Source of the DNA: Nitrospira lenta
GTDB taxonomy: Bacteria; Nitrospirota; Nitrospiria; Nitrospirales; Nitrospiraceae
Assembly (NCBI GenBank): GCA_945906715.1
Contig: CAMDRK010000093.1
Coordinates: forward strand, 1 to 8,773
Reading direction: 5' to 3'
Length of the DNA stretch: 8,773 nt
A model generated the notes under the pieces. It saw only the letters and a program-made list of their open reading frames with translations, was not told the DNA's origin and did no database searches. Below are positions 5,302 through 8,773 of this stretch, one piece after another (position 1 is the stretch's first letter; each line of letters starts with the position of its first letter). The translations under genes and the position numbers were made by a program.

Positions 5302-6701
5302 CAGGCTGCGAGACTCTGAAGACAGTCACGGAGTTCGCTTGCGAATTCTTCCGCGCGCCGATAGCGGTGCGGCAACTCTTTCTGTAACGCGCGGTCTACG
5401 ATCTCTTGCACCATTGGGGGAAGAGCCGGCCTCAAGGTTTGAATCGCGGGATGGGGATGATGGGCGATGCTGAACAGTACGGCCGATACGTTGTCGGCCG
5501 TAAACGGTAACTGCCCAGTGAGGAGTTCGAACAGCACGATGCCGAGTGAAAAGATATCCGACCGGCCGTCCACTTTTTTGCCTGCGATTTGTTCCGGAGA
5601 CATGTACGTCGGCGTGCCCAGTACAATATTCGTTTCTGTCTTGTTGCTCGATGCCATCTTTGCAATACCAAAGTCCATGACTTTCACGATGTGATCCTTC
5701 GTGAGCATGATATTCGCGGGTTTGATGTCACGATGGACGATGCCTTGTTGATGGGCGTAGCCCAGGGCATCCGCAACGGTGGCCACAGTGAGGAGGACTT
5801 CGTTGACCGGCCTCAAGTTGGGTGTCCGCGCCCACTGTTTCAGGGGAGTTCCCTCGATGAGTTCCATCGCGATATACCCCAAATCGTTTTCTTCTCCTGC
5901 ATCGTAGATTGTCACGATGTTGGGGTGGGAGAGCCGCCCGGTGGATTCTGCTTCGCGGAAAAACCGTGCCTTAACGTCTTGCAGTTTGTCGTCGCGGTTG
6001 ATTTGATCGAGTCGCATGGTCTTGATAGCCACGAACCGTTGGATCATCGGGTCTTTCCCCAGGTAGACCAGTCCCATTGCGCCACGTCCGAGCTCTTTCA
6101 AGACTTTGTAGCGTCCAAGCATACCGGGTGTGCAGCCGTTGATCGATAACGTGGCGGCTATGCATGCTGGTTCTGACGGGGCTTCCGACTCTTTTTCCTG
6201 CCTTGCGTCCTCATCCTCGGCAAGTGCTTGTGCTTCTTGGTGTTGTGGTTGTCGAGGCGGAGTGAAGGCTTCGCGTAGCGAATCTCGGTGTAGGATCCAG
6301 GCTGCCGTGAGCCAGAGGCCGGAACCAATGAGGCCGATTGCATAGACCCAGGCAAATCGAGAAGAGCCAATCTGTTCGATCAGCGGCAGACCCACGGCCC
6401 TGAACGCTTTGTTGATGAAGAGGATGACGACGAGAGTCGCTAGCGGAAGGACAAGGTTACGCAGAAAGCTTGATCCGCGTCCGTTATCCGGAACTTGCTG
6501 AAAGGCAGTGAAGGCGAGAATCCAGAGGATGGCGAGTGCGAGGAGGTTCGCAAGCAATCGAATGGTGTGGGGCCCACTGAGCTGTAGATACGGGACTGAG
6601 ACAGATTGAATCAACGCCAAGCTGCTCAGTAATGGAGCGGCCAGGAGGACGGCCAAGATGGCAAAGATGTAGGGAGCAATCCAAGTCCAGGATTTCGACA
6701 T
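5301..6701 (-). CDS. Membrane serine/threonine protein kinase (Hanks type), four N-terminal TM helices
   Basis: 466 residues from the ATG at 6701. Residues 7-30, 48-68, 80-98 and 118-138 form four hydrophobic helices. Residues 139-196 are a charged, Glu-rich linker. Residues 198-460 are a complete Hanks-type kinase domain: glycine loop LGRGAMGLV (G205-G210), catalytic K227 in AIK, alpha-C E250 in REA, HRDIKPAN (D325, N330), DFG (D343), and GTPTYMSPEQ (E370). The HRD arginine and a Thr-rich activation loop suggest activation by autophosphorylation. The order is unusual: most bacterial membrane kinases place the kinase N-terminal and a sensor outside after a single TM. Here the loops between helices are short, so any input is probably within the membrane or by a partner. 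A TTG at 6734 is an alternative start, but it directly abuts the predicted -10 and so would not be transcribed. It forms an operon with the downstream PP2C phosphatase. Confidence 0.93.
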   Translation of the reverse strand: MSKSWTWIAPYIFAILAVLLAAPLLSSLALIQSVSVPYLQLSGPHTIRLLANLLALAILWILAFTAFQQVPDNGRGSSFLRNLVLPLATLVVILFINKAFRAVGLPLIEQIGSSRFAWVYAIGLIGSGLWLTAAWILHRDSLREAFTPPRQPQHQEAQALAEDEDARQEKESEAPSEPACIAATLSINGCTPGMLGRYKVLKELGRGAMGLVYLGKDPMIQRFVAIKTMRLDQINRDDKLQDVKARFFREAESTGRLSHPNIVTIYDAGEENDLGYIAMELIEGTPLKQWARTPNLRPVNEVLLTVATVADALGYAHQQGIVHRDIKPANIMLTKDHIVKVMDFGIAKMASSNKTETNIVLGTPTYMSPEQIAGKKVDGRSDIFSLGIVLFELLTGQLPFTADNVSAVLFSIAHHPHPAIQTLRPALPPMVQEIVDRALQKELPHRYRRAEEFASELRDCLQSLAA

Positions 6702-6734
6702 GACAATCGTTGAGGCTATCCGTGATTGTCTCAA

Positions 6735-6762
6735 AGTGTAACGAATGGGAGGGGAGAGTCAA
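6735..6762 (-). promoter_or_regulatory. Sigma-70-type promoter of the kinase-phosphatase operon
   Basis: On the minus strand, TTGACT (6757-6762, five of six to consensus), 16 bp, then TACACT (6735-6740, four of six). Transcription would start near 6728, giving a leader of about 27 nt before the ATG at 6701 and excluding the TTG at 6732-6734 as a start. It is the best two-box promoter in the window. Confidence 0.5.
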
Positions 6763-6805
6763 CGAATTGGGAGAAATGAGCGGCGGTATTTGGGTCTGTC
6801 TAGTT

Positions 6806-6883
6806 GTCGCCCCGTCTCTCTGGTCTGTCTGGTGCTAGACGAGATAGACAAAACAGACCAAAGAGACCAGACAGATGAGCGAC
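6806..6883. repeat. Second inverted repeat with arms of 9-bp GTYTRTYTR units
   Basis: The left inner arm (6814-6833) contains GTCTCTCTG and GTCTGTCTG. The right inner arm (6848-6867), read on the other strand, gives GTCTCTTTG and GTCTGTTTT, continuing as GTCTATCTC into the 14-nt loop. The inner arms match at 17 of 20 positions, and an outer GTCGC/GCGAC pair (6806-6810 with 6879-6883) closes the structure around an asymmetric bulge. Another unit, GTCTGTCTA, lies just outside at 6794-6802. The unit is the same as in the element at 3553-3619, about 3.2 kb away. It begins 10 bp past the stop of the PHP gene. Confidence 0.7.
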
Positions 6884-6893
6884 GAGATATGAG

Positions 6894-7751
6894 TTACGGA
6901 TGATGGCCAAGAAGGGCAGCTTTCTTCAGGGGGTCCAGCAGTTTCTCGGAAACTTTCAAGCCGCCGCGGCCCGTACCGACTTCGATGTCCGGCTTGGTAA
7001 TGCCGTGGAAATCGCTTCCACCGGTTACCAGCAGGTCCAGCCGCTTGGCTAGGTCGAGGTATTCCGTCGTCTGGCGCTTCGTGTGCGTACTGTAGTGGAC
7101 TTCGATGCCGCCGAGGCCGTCGGCTTTCAAGGTCGTTAGGAGCGCGTTCAGCCCTTCTCCAGATACCTTGGCCCAGGTTGGATGGGCCAGCACGGCCACG
7201 CCGCCGGCGGCTCTGATCCAGGCGATGGCATCCGCAGGCAGGGGTAACTCACGCGCCACATAGGCCGGGCGTCCTTCTGCCAGATATCGGTCAAAAGCAT
7301 CTTTAGCGGACGTGACATACTTCTTGTCCATCAAGAGCCGCGCAATATGAGGCCGTCCGACCGAGTCTGTGCCGGCCAGAGCCCGCACCTCTTCATAGGT
7401 TACGTCCAGCCCCAATGAGCGCAGCCGTTCGATGATCTGGGGGTTGCGGCTATGCCGACTCTCGCGCAAGACGGCCAAGCGCTGATTCAGTTCAGGACTT
7501 TGCCAGTGTAGGCAATAACCCAGGATATGGAGCTCGCTGTTGCCGACGCGGGAGCTGATTTCCACGCCGGGAATGATTTCGATTCCCAGTTCAGCTCCGG
7601 CTGCGATCGCATCGGGAATCCCGGACACAATGTCGTGGTCCGTAATGGCCAGCGCTGTGACTCCTGCTTTGTGGGCCAGCCGTAACACTTCATCCGGCGA
7701 GAGGCTTCCATCGGAGTGGGTGGTATGAAGATGGAGATCGATGCGACTCAT
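6894..7751 (-). CDS. PHP-domain metal-dependent phosphoesterase (YciV/TrpH-like)
   Basis: 285 residues, the full length of the YciV/TrpH-like PHP family. Studied members hydrolyse 3',5'-nucleoside bisphosphates such as pAp or act as 5'-3' exonuclease on short RNA. The trinuclear metal site is intact: HLHTTHSDG (H7, H9, D14), ITDHD (H39), PGVEIS (E64), ELHILGY (H75), GRPHIA (H135), VLAHP (H190) and GSDFHG (D247, H249). Residues about 100-165 form the helical insertion typical of the AMP-phosphatase/pAp-phosphatase branch. No signal peptide is present, so it is cytosolic. The ATG at 7749-7751 overlaps the TGA of the upstream FolB fusion as ATGA, showing translational coupling. Substrate choice between pAp and RNA cannot be made from sequence alone. 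Confidence 0.92.
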   Translation of the reverse strand: MSRIDLHLHTTHSDGSLSPDEVLRLAHKAGVTALAITDHDIVSGIPDAIAAGAELGIEIIPGVEISSRVGNSELHILGYCLHWQSPELNQRLAVLRESRHSRNPQIIERLRSLGLDVTYEEVRALAGTDSVGRPHIARLLMDKKYVTSAKDAFDRYLAEGRPAYVARELPLPADAIAWIRAAGGVAVLAHPTWAKVSGEGLNALLTTLKADGLGGIEVHYSTHTKRQTTEYLDLAKRLDLLVTGGSDFHGITKPDIEVGTGRGGLKVSEKLLDPLKKAALLGHHP

Positions 7752-8698
7752 GCCGACTCGTGCGGCAGGCTGCTGGGGCCCGCTTGTTGGGCGACGAGTT
7801 GCGCGGTGAAGACAGAACCGGGTTCATGGCTGCCGTCGTGTTCGCCTTCGTCGTACGACAACACGCGGAGATTGGATGTGAGCCGGAGCAATTCATTGTG
7901 CGCCAGGCAAAACTCCCATCGGCGTGGATGGCGATGGCGTATGTAGTTGTCGATGGTGAAGGTTTCGTAGATCAAGACCCCGTTCGGTTTCAGCGATTCG
8001 ATGAGCGCGGGAAATAGTGGGCGATGGAGATAGAAAAACACGACGATCACATCATATTCTTGCTTTGGGAATTCCGGCCGTTCATCCGTTGTCCGTTCAA
8101 GGTCTACTGTCTGGACATGGAGATTGGGAAAGTTCCGTTGTTGCGCCGTGGCAGCGAGCTGTGCCATGGCCTGTTCATCTCGGTCCATCGCATCGACCTG
8201 ATAGCCGTGTGAGGCGAGATAGAGCGCATTGCGTCCGGAGCCGGCCGCAACATCGAGCGCTTTGCCTTTCGGTAAGCGATGGAGTTGCTGAGTGAGAAAC
8301 CGAGCCGGAGTCGGTCCCGCATCCTGAATCTGGTGAGCCAGGCGCGATCGGTCAAGTTGCACGCCGACCGAGCCGGTCACATGTTCCAATGGCGGCGCAA
8401 GCTTCCGTACCCAGATCTTGGCTCGTTCGATGGGAAATTCCGCAAAGAGCATGGTGAGGAGCTGCTCTGAGAATGTTTCCAGCAGTGCGCAGCCCTGCGT
8501 CGTGCCGATCTCGATAACCCGATCTGCCACATGGGCGTAGTCGACCGTGTGTTGGATATCGTCAGAAGTCGCGGCCGGCTCAGTCTGGCAATCGAGTTCC
8601 AGGTCCACCGCCAACGGCTGAGGCCGCCGGCGTTCCTCCGGAGTCACGCCGCAGCACCCCTGAAACTCCAGTCGTTCGATGATGATCTTCCCAGCCAT
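7748..8698 (-). CDS. folB: Fusion of dihydroneopterin aldolase (FolB) with a class I SAM methyltransferase
   Basis: About 316 residues from the ATG at 8698; ATG at 8707 and TTG at 8713 are alternatives adding three or five residues (numbering here uses the longest form). Residues 6-120 are FolB, which cleaves 7,8-dihydroneopterin to 6-hydroxymethyl-dihydropterin and glycolaldehyde in folate synthesis. Family active-site positions are present: E26/E27 in TPEERRRPQ, Y59 in HTVDYAHV, E79 in LLETFSEQL, and K104 in RKLAPP. Residues about 125-305 are a Rossmann methyltransferase of the TehB-like type: SAM loop LDVAAGSGRNALYLASHG, acidic D177 at the end of strand 2, then DVIVVFFYLHRPLFPAL and GVLIYETFT. 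The junction is a short linker in one continuous frame without frameshift. FolB is normally a stand-alone ~120-residue protein. The 8698 start best matches the usual FolB N-terminus; SD is weak for all starts. Confidence 0.88.
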   Translation of the reverse strand: MAGKIIIERLEFQGCCGVTPEERRRPQPLAVDLELDCQTEPAATSDDIQHTVDYAHVADRVIEIGTTQGCALLETFSEQLLTMLFAEFPIERAKIWVRKLAPPLEHVTGSVGVQLDRSRLAHQIQDAGPTPARFLTQQLHRLPKGKALDVAAGSGRNALYLASHGYQVDAMDRDEQAMAQLAATAQQRNFPNLHVQTVDLERTTDERPEFPKQEYDVIVVFFYLHRPLFPALIESLKPNGVLIYETFTIDNYIRHRHPRRWEFCLAHNELLRLTSNLRVLSYDEGEHDGSHEPGSVFTAQLVAQQAGPSSLPHESA

Positions 8699-8705
8699 GG
8701 GAGCC

Positions 8706-8735
8706 ATTCTCAAGGATTGGATTGTGAGCTGTCAA
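8706..8735 (-). promoter_or_regulatory. Possible promoter of the folB-fusion/PHP operon
   Basis: On the minus strand a perfect TTGACA (8730-8735), 18 bp, then GAGAAT (8706-8711, four of six). Transcription would begin at or next to the A of the ATG at 8698, which would make the message leaderless and explain the missing Shine-Dalgarno. The -10 is imperfect, so this remains tentative. Confidence 0.3.
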
Positions 8736-8773
8736 TTGAACGAAGGAGGGGGAGTGGAGGGAGTGGCCAGGTG

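Noticed and set aside
5589..6149. 186-codon open frame on the plus strand inside the kinase gene
   Set aside because: It is antisense to conserved kinase motifs, has no SD, and its translation looks random; high GC at third positions explains the open frame.
6701..6734. TTG at 6734 as the kinase start
   Set aside because: It touches the predicted -10 box, so it would lie upstream of the transcript, and it has no SD.

Overview
The window is a compact bacterial chromosomal segment of moderately high GC content. It holds nine complete genes and the 5' end of a tenth. The gene set and protein style suggest a Gram-negative environmental bacterium, and a Nitrospira-like (Nitrospirota) origin would fit: a membrane Ser/Thr kinase with a PP2C phosphatase, a FolB-methyltransferase fusion, a GLG1-type Cys-rich protein and a cytosolic BtuF-like protein. 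That assignment is inference, since no rRNA or marker gene is present. I see no tRNA, rRNA, CRISPR array, transposase or integrase, and no gene-free stretch longer than about 200 bases.

Layout. Positions 1-116 (-) are the start of a cobalamin-binding-protein (BtuF-like) gene that runs off the left edge. Positions 221-913 (-) encode a beta-phosphoglucomutase-like HAD hydrolase with an extended -10 promoter. Positions 1040-1768 (-) encode a membrane-anchored protein with a Pro/Ala linker and an SH3-like C-terminus. A divergent gap of about 200 bp leads to yjbQ (1965-2378, +), an unrecognised 337-residue protein (2506-3519, +) and a membrane-anchored protein with two Cys-rich GLG1-type repeats (3711-4343, +). 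Converging on these is a kinase/phosphatase operon (-): a four-TM Ser/Thr kinase (5301-6701) followed by a PP2C phosphatase (4473-5288). The phosphatase starts at TTG, and its Shine-Dalgarno overlaps the kinase stop codon. At the right is a second two-gene operon (-): a dihydroneopterin aldolase-methyltransferase fusion (7748-8698) overlapping by ATGA with a PHP-domain phosphoesterase (6894-7751).

How the genes work together. The kinase and phosphatase form an obvious reversible-phosphorylation pair. The folB fusion and the PHP gene are translationally coupled, which suggests a shared role in folate or nucleotide housekeeping. The other genes look like independent units.

The most unusual signal is not a gene. 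Four intergenic spacers (128-219, 3553-3619, 4369-4421, 6806-6883) each hold an imperfect inverted repeat whose arms are degenerate tandem repeats of a 7-bp unit (GTCAnnn or GTTCnnn) or a 9-bp unit (GTYTRTYTR). Each one begins within about 35 bp of the 3' end of a gene. They look like a family of palindromes built from short tandem repeats, possibly terminators or REP-like elements.
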